DNA of 64,000 bases from Acidocella facilis ATCC 35904 (GCF_000687875.1 NZ_JHYG01000002.1:310001-374000), one strand, 5' to 3'; counted from the first letter of the stretch, positions 7,130-17,928 are shown. The notes: generated from the sequence alone by a model not told the origin. Numbers and translations are program-made.

Positions 7130-8253
7130 TGCTGCCGCCCGGATCGGTGATCGGCATGATCGGCGGCGGCCAGCTCGGGCGGATGTCCGCCCAGGCGGCG
7201 GCGCGGCTGGGGTTTCTCGTGCATGTGTTCTCGCCCGAGCCGGACGGCCCGGCGGCGCAGGTGGCGGCGCGCACCATAATCGCCGCGTACGATGATCTCG
7301 AAGCGCTACGATCCTTCGCCGAGGCGGTGGATGTGATCACCTTCGAATTCGAAAACCTGCCCGCCGCCTCGCTGGCGCTGCTGGAGAGCCTGAAGCCGGT
7401 GCGGCCGGGGGCGAAAATCCTTGCCATCAGCCAGGACAGGCTGCTGGAGAAGCAATTCCTCAACGATGCCGGCGTCGCCACCGCGCCCTGGGCGAAGGTG
7501 GAGAGCCTGGCGGAGTTGGAGGCGGCGGTAGCCGAACTCGGCCTGCCGGCGGTGCTGAAAACCACCCGGCTGGGCTATGACGGCAAGGGCCAGGCCATGC
7601 TGCGCGCCCCGGAAGATCTGGCGCCCGCCTTCGAAAAACTGGCGCCGAAGCCGCTGGTTCTGGAAGGCTTCGTGGATTTCGCCGCCGAGATCTCGGTGAT
7701 GGTGGCGCGCGGGGTGGACGGCACCATCGTCTGTTTTGACGCGGTGGAGAACCGCCACAAGCATCATATTCTCGACCTCACCATCGCCCCGGCGCCCTTC
7801 GGGCCGGAGATTCTGGAGGAGGCGCAAAGCATCGCCCGGCTGATCGCCGAGACGCTGGCGCTGGTCGGGCTGCTGGGGGTGGAGATGTTCGTCACCTCAA
7901 CCGGCGCGCTGGTGGTGAATGAGATCGCCCCGCGGCCGCATAATTCCGGCCATTGGACGATGGATGCCTGCCCCTGCGGGCAGTTCGAGATGCATATCCG
8001 CGCCGTGGCGGGCCTGCCCTTGCCGCCGGCAATGCGGCATTCGGACGCGGTGATGAAAAACCTGATCGGCCCGGAGGACATGGCGCTGTGGCCGCGCGTG
8101 CTGGCGACGCCGGGGCTGATCCCGCATCATTACGGCAAGACCGAAGCTCGCCCCGGCCGCAAGATGGCGCATTTCAATCGCCTTTTCCCCAAAGGCGCGT
8201 TGCCGGGCGAATTTGGCATCGAAGATGCCCTGGCTCTGGCGGAAAAATCGTAA
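7129..8253 (+). CDS. purK: N5-carboxyaminoimidazole ribonucleotide synthase
   Basis: ATP-grasp enzyme of 374 residues that carboxylates AIR with ATP and bicarbonate to give N5-CAIR, the substrate of PurE. N-terminal dinucleotide-like fold IGMIGGGQLGRM; ATP-grasp core with KTTRLGYDGKGQ and the metal/phosphate region NEIAPRPHNSGHWTMDAC. The start overlaps the purE stop (TGATG). Transcription probably ends in the F1 hairpin that follows the TAA immediately. Confidence 0.97.
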   Translation: MLPPGSVIGMIGGGQLGRMSAQAAARLGFLVHVFSPEPDGPAAQVAARTIIAAYDDLEALRSFAEAVDVITFEFENLPAASLALLESLKPVRPGAKILAISQDRLLEKQFLNDAGVATAPWAKVESLAELEAAVAELGLPAVLKTTRLGYDGKGQAMLRAPEDLAPAFEKLAPKPLVLEGFVDFAAEISVMVARGVDGTIVCFDAVENRHKHHILDLTIAPAPFGPEILEEAQSIARLIAETLALVGLLGVEMFVTSTGALVVNEIAPRPHNSGHWTMDACPCGQFEMHIRAVAGLPLPPAMRHSDAVMKNLIGPEDMALWPRVLATPGLIPHHYGKTEARPGRKMAHFNRLFPKGALPGEFGIEDALALAEKS

Positions 8254-8337
8254 AAGTTTTTGGTGCCGCTTTTTTCAAAAAGCGGCGAAAAACGTCTGGG
8301 GTGGCGGCAACGACATTGCCACCACCCCTGAAACTTT
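8254..8337 (+). repeat. T-run/A-run hairpin repeat, copy F1
   Basis: Begins AAAGTTTTTGG directly behind the purK TAA. The main hairpin is GCCGCTTTTT/AAAAAGCGGC with loop TC (8265-8286). ACGTCTGGGG follows and a second stem GGTGGC/GCCACC, then GAAACTTTCG, an inverted echo of the left end. It sits between convergent purK and arfB and is likely a two-way terminator; related copies are at 14007, 37168 and 41460. Confidence 0.7.
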
Positions 8338-8340
8338 CGC

Positions 8341-8760
8341 TCAGTAATCCTTGCTCTGGCGCATCCGCTTGATGTCCCCGCGGCGCGATTTCGCATCCAG
8401 CCGCCGGGTTTTCGAGCCCTTGGTGGGCTTGGTGGCGCGCCGTGCCTTCGGGATGATGGCGGCCTCCTGGATCAGCGCGAACAGCTTCTCGCGCGCCTCC
8501 TCGCGGTTGCGCAGCTGGGAGCGATGCTCTTCGGACTCGATCAGGATATGCCCGCTCAGCGTCAGGCGCTTGCCGGCGAGGCGGGCGAGGCGGGCTTTGA
8601 CATGGCCGGGCAGGGTGGTGTTGCCGACGAGATCGAAGCGTAGCTGCACCGCGGTCGAGACCTTGTTGACGTTCTGTCCGCCAGGTCCGGAGGCCGGGGT
8701 AAAAAATTCCTCCAGATCAGCATCGCTGATCTGGAGGTGATCTGTAACCGGTATCAGCAT
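8341..8760 (-). CDS. arfB: Alternative ribosome-rescue factor / peptidyl-tRNA hydrolase
   Basis: 139 residues. Releases peptides from ribosomes stalled without a stop codon by inserting its basic tail into the empty mRNA channel. The GGQ motif of class I release factors is present as GPGGQNVNK (residues 25-33) and the C-terminal tail is strongly basic (KARRATKPTKGSKTRRLDA ... RRGDIKRMRQSKDY), as required for ArfB. Length matches the family. It precedes no coupled gene; rpmB lies 33 nt upstream on the same strand. Confidence 0.93.
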   Translation of the reverse strand: MLIPVTDHLQISDADLEEFFTPASGPGGQNVNKVSTAVQLRFDLVGNTTLPGHVKARLARLAGKRLTLSGHILIESEEHRSQLRNREEAREKLFALIQEAAIIPKARRATKPTKGSKTRRLDAKSRRGDIKRMRQSKDY

Positions 8761-8793
8761 CGGAGCCTCTCAATTCACGGCCCCGGCGCGAAA

Positions 8794-9093
8794 TCAGGCG
8801 GCCTTGGCTTCTTTCTTCGCCGTGGCGCGCTCGAGGCGGCGCTTCAGCGCCAGGCCTTCGGTGGTCAGCTTCGCGTCGGAATGGGCGAGCAGAAAGGCGT
8901 CCAGGCCGCCATTATGCTCGATCGTGCGGATCGCGCGGGTGGACAGGCGCAGGCGAACAGCACCGAGCGTATCGGAGAGCAGCGTGGTGACCTGCAGGTT
9001 GGGCAGGAACCGGCGGCGGCTCTTATTGTTCGCGTGGCTGACGTTATTGCCAGCTTGCACGGTCTTTCCGGTCAGGTCGCAACGGCGGGCCAT
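8794..9093 (-). CDS. rpmB: 50S ribosomal protein L28
   Basis: 99 residues, [10 protein letters not shown] at the start, then [19 protein letters not shown], the conserved L28 core. GAGG with suitable spacing precedes ATG 9093. A single Cys remains of the zinc-type cluster found in some L28 forms, so this is the Cys-minus type. The C-terminus [11 protein letters not shown] is a basic alphaproteobacterial extension. L28 binds the large subunit near the E site. Confidence 0.95.
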   Translation of the reverse strand: MARRCDLTGKTVQAGNNVSHANNKSRRRFLPNLQVTTLLSDTLGAVRLRLSTRAIRTIEHNGGLDAFLLAHSDAKLTTEGLALKRRLERATAKKEAKAA

Positions 9094-9233
9094 GATACTT
9101 TTCCTCAATAAAACGCAAAGCGGGCTGGCAGGGGCCAGCCCGGAAATTCGGGGCGGCTTATGGCGCAAGCGGGGGGCATCGTCAAGCGGGTTCGCGCAAG
9201 GCTGGCCGTTGATTCAGCGCGGGGCTTGAATCT

Positions 9234-9500
9234 TTATGCCTCGCCGGCGTGATCCTTGCCCGCGGTGCCGCGCATCTCGCCGGACTCGACGCTCTCGATG
9301 GCGTTTTCCAGGATCTGCACCACCACCGCATCCGGCAGCACGCGGGTCAGCAGCCCCATGGCGCCGCCCAGCAGGGCGGAGGCGATGGCCAGCTCCGAGA
9401 TATCCTTGCCGACCATATACTCAATCGCTTTGTCCACGACGGAACCGGCGTGGCTGAGCTCTTGTTCGGGCGGGGCTTGTCGATCGTCGGTCATGGTCAT
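9234..9500 (-). CDS. Small conserved-type hypothetical protein
   Basis: 88 residues from ATG 9500 (MTMTDDRQ) or 86 from 9494. An acidic start is followed by a helical core VDKAIEYMVGKDISELAIA and one hydrophobic stretch SALLGGAMGLLTRVLPDAVV, then an acidic end (ESVESGEM). No family recognised. Could be a peripheral membrane or accessory protein; it lies between rpmB and the Atm1-type exporter and all three run leftwards. Confidence 0.6.
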   Translation of the reverse strand: MTMTDDRQAPPEQELSHAGSVVDKAIEYMVGKDISELAIASALLGGAMGLLTRVLPDAVVVQILENAIESVESGEMRGTAGKDHAGEA

Positions 9501-9561
9501 CCGTTCAAAAATTTCCGGCTCTCTTATCTGGTGGCAGCCCGTGCCGCCACCAAGGGGAGGT

Positions 9562-11433
9562 TTATTCCGCGAGGCTCGGGGCGGTTTTTTCCGCCGGCGT
9601 GGCATTTTCGTCGTCCATCACCGCCTGTGCCGCCCACATCGCGGCATAGAGCCCGCCGGCGGCCAGCAGCGCCGCATGGGTGCCGCGCTCGGCCACCACG
9701 CCTTGTTGCAGCACCAGGATCTCGTCCGAGTCGGTCACGGTGGAGAGGCGGTGCGCGATGACCAGCGTGGTGCGGTGCTGCGCCACGGAGCGCAGGGCGG
9801 CGGAGATGCCCTGCTCGGTCGCGGTATCCAGCGCGCTGGTGGCCTCGTCCAGGATCAGGATGCGGGGGTTTTTCAGGATGGTGCGGGCGATGGCGACGCG
9901 CTGCTTCTCGCCGCCGGAGAGTTTCAGCCCGCGCTCGCCCACCTTGGTCTCGTAGCCCTGGGGCAGCGAGACGATGAAATCATGGATCTGGGCGAGGCGC
10001 GCCGCCTCCTCCACCTCGGCGCGCGAGCAGCCGGGGCGGCCATAGGCGATGTTGTAATAGATGCTATCATTGAACAGCACCGTATCCTGCGGCACCACGC
10101 CGATGGCGGCGCGCAGATCATGCTGCTTGATCGCCCGCACATCCTGGCCATCCACCAGCACCCGCCCGCCAGTGGCGTCATAGAAGCGGAAAAGCAGGCG
10201 CGAGATGGTGGATTTGCCCGAGCCGGTGGGTCCGACAATGGCGATCTTCTGGCCCGGGGCGGCGGTGAAGCTGACGCCTTTCAGAATTTGCCGGTCCGGG
10301 TTGTAGGCGAAGCGCACATCCTCGAAGCGGATTTCGGCAGGCGCGCCCTGGGGGGGGATGGCGGCGGCGTCAGGGGCGTCCTTCACCTCCTGATTGACGT
10401 TCAAAAGCCGGAACATCTGCTCCATGTCCACCAGTCCCTGATTGAGGGTGAGGTAGGAGAAGCCGAGGAAGTTGAGCGGCACGTAGAGCTGCAGCAGATA
10501 GGTGTTGACCAGCACGAAGCTGCCCACACTCATCGTGTGATGCGCCACGCCGAAAGCGGCCATCACCATCATCGCGCCCAGCGCCAGCGAGATGATCACC
10601 GCCTGGCCGATATTCAGCATGTTCAGCGAAACCTGCGATTTCACCGAGGCTTTTTCAAACCGGGCCAGGCTGTCATCGAACCGCGCCGCCTCATGCGCCT
10701 CATTGCCGAAATATTTCACCGTCTCGAAATTCAGCAGGCTGTCGATGGCCTTGGTCTGCGCCTCGTTATCGGTCTCGTTCATCGTGCGGCGGAATTTGGT
10801 GCGCCAGGTGGTGAAGGAGAGGGTGAAGAAGATATAGAGCCCGATGGCGCAGAAGGCGATGGCCGCATACCAGGCATTGAACAGATGCCAGAGCATGAAG
10901 GTGGTGAGCAGCAGCTCGATCAGCGTCGGCACCAGGTTGAAGGCGGCCAGGCGCAGCACCGACTGGATGCCCAGCGTGCCGCGCAGGATGATGTTGGAGA
11001 GCCCGCCGGTCTGCCGGTCCATGTGAAAGCGCATCGAGAGCGCGTGCAGATGCTCGAAGGTGCGCCGGGCGACGACGCGCGAGGCGCGCATCTGCACCCC
11101 CGCGAACAGCGCGTCGCGCAGCTCGCCGAAGGCGGCGCTGGCGACGCGCACCGCGACATAGCCGCCAATCATCGCCAGCGGCACCGCGATGGCGCTATCC
11201 AGATGGGTCAGACGGTCGACCAGATGGCCATAGACCACCGGCACATAGACCGTGCCGATCTTCGCCAGCAGCAAGCAGGCGGCGGCGAAGACGAGCTTCA
11301 CCCGCAACCCGGTCTCGCCCTGCGGCCAGAGATAGGGAAACAGCGAGAGGATGGTTTTCAGCGAGCCTTTGGCGGTCTTGGCGGTCGCATTGGGTGCCAG
11401 ATGGGGGTTGGCACGGGCGCGGGATCGGGTCAT
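9562..11433 (-). CDS. Atm1-type ABC exporter (heavy-metal/glutathione-conjugate family)
   Basis: Half-transporter of 623 residues with six membrane segments (about 30-320) fused to one nucleotide-binding domain. Walker [10 protein letters not shown], signature [16 protein letters not shown], Walker [13 protein letters not shown] and H-loop VIAHRLST are intact. The mid-membrane motif [24 protein letters not shown] is the hallmark of mitochondrial Atm1/ABCB7 and bacterial AtmA homologues, which export glutathione-bound compounds or metals. ATG 11433 (MTRSRARAN) is preferred; ATG 11445 is possible. It diverges from the NUDIX gene with starts only 10 bp apart. Confidence 0.92.
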   Translation of the reverse strand: MTRSRARANPHLAPNATAKTAKGSLKTILSLFPYLWPQGETGLRVKLVFAAACLLLAKIGTVYVPVVYGHLVDRLTHLDSAIAVPLAMIGGYVAVRVASAAFGELRDALFAGVQMRASRVVARRTFEHLHALSMRFHMDRQTGGLSNIILRGTLGIQSVLRLAAFNLVPTLIELLLTTFMLWHLFNAWYAAIAFCAIGLYIFFTLSFTTWRTKFRRTMNETDNEAQTKAIDSLLNFETVKYFGNEAHEAARFDDSLARFEKASVKSQVSLNMLNIGQAVIISLALGAMMVMAAFGVAHHTMSVGSFVLVNTYLLQLYVPLNFLGFSYLTLNQGLVDMEQMFRLLNVNQEVKDAPDAAAIPPQGAPAEIRFEDVRFAYNPDRQILKGVSFTAAPGQKIAIVGPTGSGKSTISRLLFRFYDATGGRVLVDGQDVRAIKQHDLRAAIGVVPQDTVLFNDSIYYNIAYGRPGCSRAEVEEAARLAQIHDFIVSLPQGYETKVGERGLKLSGGEKQRVAIARTILKNPRILILDEATSALDTATEQGISAALRSVAQHRTTLVIAHRLSTVTDSDEILVLQQGVVAERGTHAALLAAGGLYAAMWAAQAVMDDENATPAEKTAPSLAE

Positions 11434-11443
11434 GAGCCTGCAC

Positions 11444-12286
11444 ATGGCATCTGACTCGCAAATTGCAAAGCTTTTAGGTGATATCCGCTCCTGCCACTCA
11501 GCCATGCTGCCGGGGGAGAGGCTGGTGCTGCGCGGCGGGGCGCAGAGCTTTGGCTTTGTGAAACCGGCGCTGGCGGAACAGCTGCGCGGCATCGAACCCG
11601 CCATTGAAATTTCATCCGGGGCGGTGGTGCTGCCGCCGGGGCTGCTGCCCCGGCTCAACGAACTGGCGCGCGCCGTCGGCATCCCCACCCGGGCCGAGGA
11701 TTTCGATGTGCGGGCCGCGCCGGAGGGGGCGGTGCTGGGCGTGCTGGACCGTGGGGCGCTGCCCAGCTTCGGGGTGATCGGGGTCGGGGTGCATCTGAAC
11801 GGGCTGGTGCGCCGTGCCGACGGGCCGCATCTCTGGGTGGCCAGGCGCGCGGCGAACAAGAAACTGGACCCGGGCAAGCTGGACCATCTGGTCGCCGGCG
11901 GTGTGCCGGCCGGGCTGTCGCCGTTCGAGACGTTGCTGAAGGAGGCCGAGGAAGAGGCCGGGCTGGAGGAGGCGTTGGCGGCGCAGGCGGTGGAGGTGGC
12001 GCGGTTTCGCTATGACATGGAGCGCCCGGAAGGGCTGCGGCGGGATTTCCTCTATGCCTACGACCTGGAGTTGCCCGAGGATTTCATCCCGCGCGCCCTG
12101 GATGGCGAGGTAGAGAGCTTCGCGCTCTGGCCGCTGGAACAGGTGCGCGAGACGCTGCTGACCAGCGATGCCTTCAAATTCAACGTGGTGCTGGTGCTGA
12201 CCGACCTGCTGCTGCGCCAGGGGCTGTTCGCGCCAGGCGAGGCGCAGAGGCTGCGCGCCGCCCTCGCCATGCCGGCCAACAGTTAA
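11444..12286 (+). CDS. NUDIX hydrolase with DUF4743 N-terminal domain
   Basis: 280 residues from ATG 11444. The N-terminal DUF4743 region (about 1-120) includes SFGFVKPALAEQL; the C-terminal NUDIX domain has KLDHLVAGGVPAGLSPFETL and KEAEEEAGL as the catalytic helix, slightly divergent from the textbook box as usual for this subfamily. Yeast and plant relatives dephosphorylate damaged (oxo/oxy) thiamine diphosphate; that role is transferred from family knowledge. ATG 11432 is an alternative start that would overlap the divergent exporter start. Confidence 0.85.
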   Translation: MASDSQIAKLLGDIRSCHSAMLPGERLVLRGGAQSFGFVKPALAEQLRGIEPAIEISSGAVVLPPGLLPRLNELARAVGIPTRAEDFDVRAAPEGAVLGVLDRGALPSFGVIGVGVHLNGLVRRADGPHLWVARRAANKKLDPGKLDHLVAGGVPAGLSPFETLLKEAEEEAGLEEALAAQAVEVARFRYDMERPEGLRRDFLYAYDLELPEDFIPRALDGEVESFALWPLEQVRETLLTSDAFKFNVVLVLTDLLLRQGLFAPGEAQRLRAALAMPANS

Positions 12287-12368
12287 GGTTTCTGAATGGC
12301 CATTTCCAGCTGCGTTTCTGCTTACTGAATGTTAACCTGACGCCAAGAAACTCTCCGAGGAGGATTTC

Positions 12369-14006
12369 ATGGACATTCAGCTGATTTACGAGGGCAGTAC
12401 GTCTCTGGCGCCGTCCGGGTTCGACTCGGCGATGCAGTATGCCGCCAATCAGCTGGATGCGCTGATTACCAATAACGTCACCGTCAGCATCGATATCGGC
12501 TGGGACAGCAGCGGCCAGGTGCTGGGGGTGGCAACGCCCAATCTCAGCAGCAACGGGATTTACAGCTATGCCAGCGTGGCGGCGGCGCTGCGCGCCCACG
12601 CGCAGACCGCCACGCAGATTGCCGCTGTCGATGCCTTGCCGAGCACGGATCCGACCCATGGCGCCGGGCTTTACCTGACCATGGCCCAGGCGCAGGCGCT
12701 GGGCCTTGCCGATACCGCCTTGTCCCGCGAATTTTCCGGGATCGATGGCAGCGCCACCTTCGGCACTGGCGGCGGGGTGCTGAGCTTCGGCACGGCGGCC
12801 GTGGCGGGGGAGGTCAGCTTTATCGGCACCGCCGAGCATGAGCTGACACATGCGCTGGGGCGGATCGATTTCAACGATGGCGCGAATTACGCCCTCATGG
12901 ATCTCTACGCCTATGCCTCGGCCGGCACGCTGCAGAGCACGCCCGACGCGCCGACCTTCTTTTCCCTGGATGGCGGCAACACCAGCCTCGCCAGCTTCGA
13001 TACCACCAGCGACAACAGCGACTGGGCGGATCTGCCGCAATACCGCAATGATGCCTTCGGGGCCTATGCCTATCCCGGTTACGCGACCAGCATCACCACG
13101 CTGGATACCACGCTGATGAGCGTGCTGGGCTTCGACATTGCCTGTTTCTGCCCCGGTACGATGATCGAAACCCCGCTTGGCGACAGGAAGGTCGAGACGC
13201 TGCGCATCGGCGATGAGGTGTGGACGCCAAATGGCCCGGCGCGGATCAAATGGATCGGCAAGAGCGCGTATGAGGGGCGCTTCCTGGCGCAGAATCCGTT
13301 GATGCTGCCGGTGATTTTCCTGCCGGGATCGCTGGGGGAGGGGATGCCGCGTTGCGCGATGCGGGTCTCGCCCGGGCATGGGATTTTCCTGCATGGCGTG
13401 CTGGTGCCGGCCTGGCGGCTGGTGAACGGGGTGAACGTGTTGCAGACGCCTTGCGAGGCGAAGGTGGAATATCGGCATATCCAGCTGGAGCGGCATGATT
13501 TGCTGCGCGCGGATGGGGCGCTGAGCGAGAGCTATCTCAACGGCACGCCGCGCAGCTGGTTCCAGAATGCGGCGGAATATGCGGCACTCTACCCGTGCGA
13601 GGCGGACGAGCCCTATGAGAGCTGCGTGCCGCGCCATGATGATGGCTGGGTGCTGGAGGCGGTTCGGGACTGGGTGAACCGGCGCGCCGGCCTGGCTGGC
13701 GGGATGGCGGAGGGGGCGATGCAGGGCGTGCTGGATGAGGCCGGGCCGGCGCTTTGCCGCGGCTGGGCCTGGTGCCCGCAAACCCCGGAGCTTCCGTTGG
13801 AGCTGCTGGTGCTGGCCGGTGGCACGGTGCTGGCGCGGGTGGTGGCGAACAGTTACCGGCAGGATTTACGCGCGGCGGGGGTCGGCAAGGGGGTTTACGG
13901 GTTTTCGGTGGCGTTGCCGGACGGGGTGAGCGGCGCGATCAGCGTGCGGCGGGCAAGTGACGGCGCGCGGTTGGGCGGCGATGCGCAAAGCCGCGCAGCG
14001 GCCTGA
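12369..14006 (+). CDS. Zincin-like protease domain fused to Hint domain and beta-sandwich tail
   Basis: 545 residues in three parts. Residues 1-260: no signal peptide, hydroxy-residue-rich secreted-type sequence with HELTHALGRID at about 158, i.e. a HExxHxxGxxD zinc-protease motif. Residues about 265-410: Hint domain starting ACFCPGTMIETPLGDRKVE, with RVSPGHGIFLHGVLVPAWRL, as in the Hint_2 type common in Acetobacteraceae. Residues about 455-540: small domain GWAWCPQTPELPLELLVL ... YGFSVALP resembling beta-sandwich modules of glycan-related proteins. GAGGAGG precedes the ATG. Hint domains usually self-process, so release of the protease part is a plausible inference; export is probably signal-peptide independent. 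Confidence 0.82.
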   Translation: MDIQLIYEGSTSLAPSGFDSAMQYAANQLDALITNNVTVSIDIGWDSSGQVLGVATPNLSSNGIYSYASVAAALRAHAQTATQIAAVDALPSTDPTHGAGLYLTMAQAQALGLADTALSREFSGIDGSATFGTGGGVLSFGTAAVAGEVSFIGTAEHELTHALGRIDFNDGANYALMDLYAYASAGTLQSTPDAPTFFSLDGGNTSLASFDTTSDNSDWADLPQYRNDAFGAYAYPGYATSITTLDTTLMSVLGFDIACFCPGTMIETPLGDRKVETLRIGDEVWTPNGPARIKWIGKSAYEGRFLAQNPLMLPVIFLPGSLGEGMPRCAMRVSPGHGIFLHGVLVPAWRLVNGVNVLQTPCEAKVEYRHIQLERHDLLRADGALSESYLNGTPRSWFQNAAEYAALYPCEADEPYESCVPRHDDGWVLEAVRDWVNRRAGLAGGMAEGAMQGVLDEAGPALCRGWAWCPQTPELPLELLVLAGGTVLARVVANSYRQDLRAAGVGKGVYGFSVALPDGVSGAISVRRASDGARLGGDAQSRAAA

Positions 14007-14190
14007 AAGTTTTTGGGGGTGTGGGGACTTTTTTCAAAAAGTCCCCACAAACGTCTGGGGTTTTGACGACTGCGTTGCATACGCCCCCGCGTTTTCGCCG
14101 CTTTTTTTCAAAAAAGCGGCCCCTCCGGCGGCATTCCACCGCTGCTTCGCAGCGGCGGAACCTTGGCCGCCTCCGCCCAAAAACTTTTCA
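14007..14190. repeat. T-run/A-run hairpin repeat, composite copy F2
   Basis: Starts AAGTTTTTGGGGG inside and behind the Hint-gene TGA and ends CCAAAAACTTTTCA, overlapping the corC stop on the other strand, so both ends abut stop codons. Hairpin a: GTGGGGACTTTTT/AAAAAGTCCCCAC (14021-14048). Hairpin b: CCGCTTTTTT/AAAAAAGCGG (14098-14119). Probably two head-to-head units acting as convergent terminators. Confidence 0.7.
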
Positions 14191-15066
14191 GCTTTCGTCC
14201 GGTGCCGGTTCCGCCGGGTGCAGCCGTTTCGCCCGCAGCCGCCGGATGCGCCTGGCATCCGCATCCAGCACCAGAAACTCCACGCCCGACGGGTGCATGA
14301 TCAGCTCGCCCCGCGCCGGCACACGCTCCGCCAGATTGAACACCAGCCCGCCAACGGTTTCGATATCCGCGTCGCGCTCATCCTCCGAGAGGATCGGGCC
14401 GATCTTTTCCTCGAACTCCTCCACCGGCAGGCGGGCATTGAGGTCGAAGGCGCCATCGGCGCGCTCGGTCAGCATCGGGCCCTCGATCTCGTCATGCTCG
14501 TCCGAAATATCGCCGACGATGGTCTCGACCAGATCCTCAATCGTCACCAGCCCGTCAATGCCGCCATATTCATCCACCACCAGGGCCAGATGGATATGGG
14601 TCAGGCGCATCTGCAGCAGCAGATCCAGCACCGGCACTTGCGGCGCCACCATCAGCGGCTTGCGCAGGATCTTCTCCAGTGCGAATTCCGCCGGCGCGCC
14701 GGTGAAGCCGAACACATCCTTGATATGCACCATGCCGGCGACATCATCGAGATGGTCGCGATAAACCGGCAGGCGCGAATGACCCTCCTTGCGGATCAGC
14801 GCCAACGCCTCATCCAGGGAGAGATCCGCCTTCATCGCCACGATATCCGGGCGCGGCACCATCACATCATCGGCGGTGATGTCGCGCAGCCGCAGCACAT
14901 TGCCGATCAGCGCGCGTTCCTGGGCGTTGAGGTCGAGGGATTCGCTCTCCCCCTCCTTGTCCTCGGTGCTGGTCTCCTGCTGGAGCATCAGCTCGGCGAT
15001 CGATTCGCGCACCGATTGCTCGGGGCTGCGCAGCTTGCCCAATAATCGGCTCAGCGCGTTGCTCAT
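14188..15066 (-). CDS. corC: CorC/HlyC family CBS-domain protein
   Basis: 292 residues: acidic N-terminus, two CBS domains (about 65-190; DVMVPRPDIVAMKADLSLDEA is the start of the first) and the C-terminal transporter-associated CorC_HlyC domain (LPVEEFEEKIG onward). It lacks the DUF21 membrane domain, so it is the short cytoplasmic form linked to magnesium/cobalt efflux in enterobacteria. Its start overlaps the ybeY stop by four bases; the conserved order miaB-phoH-ybeY-corC is complete, but the lnt gene that often follows is not here. Confidence 0.92.
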   Translation of the reverse strand: MSNALSRLLGKLRSPEQSVRESIAELMLQQETSTEDKEGESESLDLNAQERALIGNVLRLRDITADDVMVPRPDIVAMKADLSLDEALALIRKEGHSRLPVYRDHLDDVAGMVHIKDVFGFTGAPAEFALEKILRKPLMVAPQVPVLDLLLQMRLTHIHLALVVDEYGGIDGLVTIEDLVETIVGDISDEHDEIEGPMLTERADGAFDLNARLPVEEFEEKIGPILSEDERDADIETVGGLVFNLAERVPARGELIMHPSGVEFLVLDADARRIRRLRAKRLHPAEPAPDES

Positions 15067-15503
15067 CGGTTTTTCCAGGGGTTGGGCTCGCCAAGCCGGG
15101 CCAGGATGCGGGTTTCCTCCGCCTCCATCTCCCGCGCTTCGCCGGGATGGTGATGGTCATAGCCCTGCAGATGCAGCGCCCCATGCACGATCAGATGGCT
15201 CAGATGCGTGCCGATGCTCTTGCCCTCGCGCTGGGCCTCCTTGGCCACCACGCCAAAGGCCAGCAATATTTCCGGCGGCGCTTCATAGGTGAGCACATTG
15301 GTGGGCTTGTTCTTGCCGCGGTCGCGGTAGTTCAAGGCCTTCACCGTGCGGTCATCGGTCAGCGCCACGCTGGCGGCGCAGCCTGTGGCGGCCAATGCGC
15401 GGGAAACCCGGCGCAAGGCGTCCGGCACAAAGGCGCGCCAGCGCCGGTCCGTAACCACGATCTCAACACCCCCGAGGGGGCTGGTACTTCCAGGGTCGTC
15501 CAT
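15063..15503 (-). CDS. ybeY: Endoribonuclease YbeY, rRNA maturation factor
   Basis: Zinc endoribonuclease, 146 residues from ATG 15503, acting in 16S rRNA 3' processing and ribosome quality control. The metal motif is HGALHLQGYDH (HGxLHLxGYDH), preceded by the conserved Arg-containing NYRDRGKNKPTNVLTY. A TTG start at 15542 would add 13 residues and leave 11 nt to phoH; neither start has a strong ribosome site. It couples to corC through a 4-nt overlap. Confidence 0.94.
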   Translation of the reverse strand: MDDPGSTSPLGGVEIVVTDRRWRAFVPDALRRVSRALAATGCAASVALTDDRTVKALNYRDRGKNKPTNVLTYEAPPEILLAFGVVAKEAQREGKSIGTHLSHLIVHGALHLQGYDHHHPGEAREMEAEETRILARLGEPNPWKNR

Positions 15504-15553
15504 TTGCCTAATGTCTGTTGCAAACGAGGCGCAATTGGTCAACCGCAGGTCGG

Positions 15554-16572
<1,019 letters not shown>

Positions 16573-16576
<4 letters not shown>

Positions 16577-17928
16577 GCGGCGATGGTCTCCTGTTCCAAA
16601 AGAGTGCCTAAGAGAGAGTTGGGGTTGGCATGGTGGATTTTCACCATGCGCACCTGCCCGGTGAGGTCTTGCCCATGCTCGACCACCACCGGCTGCAGCC
16701 AGAGGGAGCGCCCGGCGATCTGCCCGGGATAGCGCCCCTTGCCGGTGAACAGCACGGGCGTTTCCAGCCCCACCGTCGCGGCGTTGAAATCATCCTGCTG
16801 GCGGCGCAGCAGGGCCTGCAGCGCCTGCAGCCGCGCATCCTTCACGGCCGTCTCCACCTGCGGCAGCCCGGCCGCCGGGGTGCCGGGGCGAGGCGAGTAG
16901 GTGAAGGAATAGGCCAAGGCGAAGCCGGTTTCGCGGATCAGCGCCATCGTCGCCTCGAAATCCGCGTCGGTCTCGCCGGGATGGCCGACGATGAAGTCCG
17001 AGGAGAAGGCCATATCCGGGCGGATCTCCTTCAGCTTGGCGACGATGCGGCGGAATTCATCGGCCTTGTGCTTGCGGTTCATCGCCCGGAGGATCTTATC
17101 CGAGCCCGATTGCACCGGCAGATGCAGGAAGGGCATCAGCTTCGCATTGTCCCGGTGCGCCAGGATCAGCTCATCGGCCATGTCGTTCGGGTGGGAGGTG
17201 GTGTAGCGGATGCGCTCCAGCCCTTCGATCTCCGAGAGGGTCTGCATCAGCCGGGTGAGGGACCAGATTTTCCCATCCGGCCCTTCGCCGTGATAGGCGT
17301 TCACATTCTGCCCCAGCAGGGCCAGCTCCTTCGCCCCCTTGGCCACCATGCGTTTCGCCTCGGCGATGACGCTGGTAACTGGCCGCGAGGCTTCCGCCCC
17401 GCGCGTGTAGGGCACGACGCAGAAGGAGCAGAATTTATCGCAGCCTTCCTGGATGGAGAGGAAAGAGACCACGCCTTGCGGGGCGGCATCATCCGGCAGG
17501 AAGTCGAATTTCTGCTCCACCGGGAAATCGGTATCGATCACCGTGCCGGTTTTGCGATGCGCCTGGGCGATCAGCTCCGGCAGCCGGTGATAGGCCTGCG
17601 GGCCGACCACAAGGTCCACGAACGGGGCGCGCTTGGCCAGCACCTCGCCCTCCGCCTGCGCCACGCAGCCGGTGACGGCGATCATCATCTCGCCGTCCTT
17701 GGCCTCTTTCATCACCCGCCAGCGGCCGAGCTGGGAGAAGACTTTCTCCTCCGCCCGCTCGCGGATATGGCAGGTATTGAGGATGAGCATGTCCGCCCCT
17801 TCCGGCGCGTCCACGCTCTCATAGCCGAGCGGGCGCAGCAGGTCGGTCATCCGCGCGCTGTCATAGACATTCATCTGGCAGCCGTGCGTCACGACATGCA
17901 GCTTGCGAGGGGGGCGTTGGGTACTCAT
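16573..17928 (-). CDS. miaB: tRNA-2-methylthio-N6-dimethylallyladenosine synthase
   Basis: Radical-SAM methylthiotransferase of 451 residues that adds the ms2 group to i6A37 of tRNAs. Three Cys of the N-terminal auxiliary cluster are in HGCQMN, LNTCHIRE and VTGCVAQ; the radical-SAM triad is CDKFCSFC. A C-terminal TRAM domain (about 375-440) ends the protein. It is the first gene of the miaB-phoH-ybeY-corC operon, each joined to the next closely. Confidence 0.97.

Noticed and set aside
12180-13781. Long minus-strand frame opposite the zincin/Hint gene
   Set aside because: Arg/His/Gln-rich translation without domain features, whereas the plus frame has clear zincin and Hint motifs and a strong ribosome site.
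14188-15066. lnt gene behind corC
   Set aside because: The usual next gene of this operon is missing; repeat F2 and a convergent gene follow, so lnt must be elsewhere.
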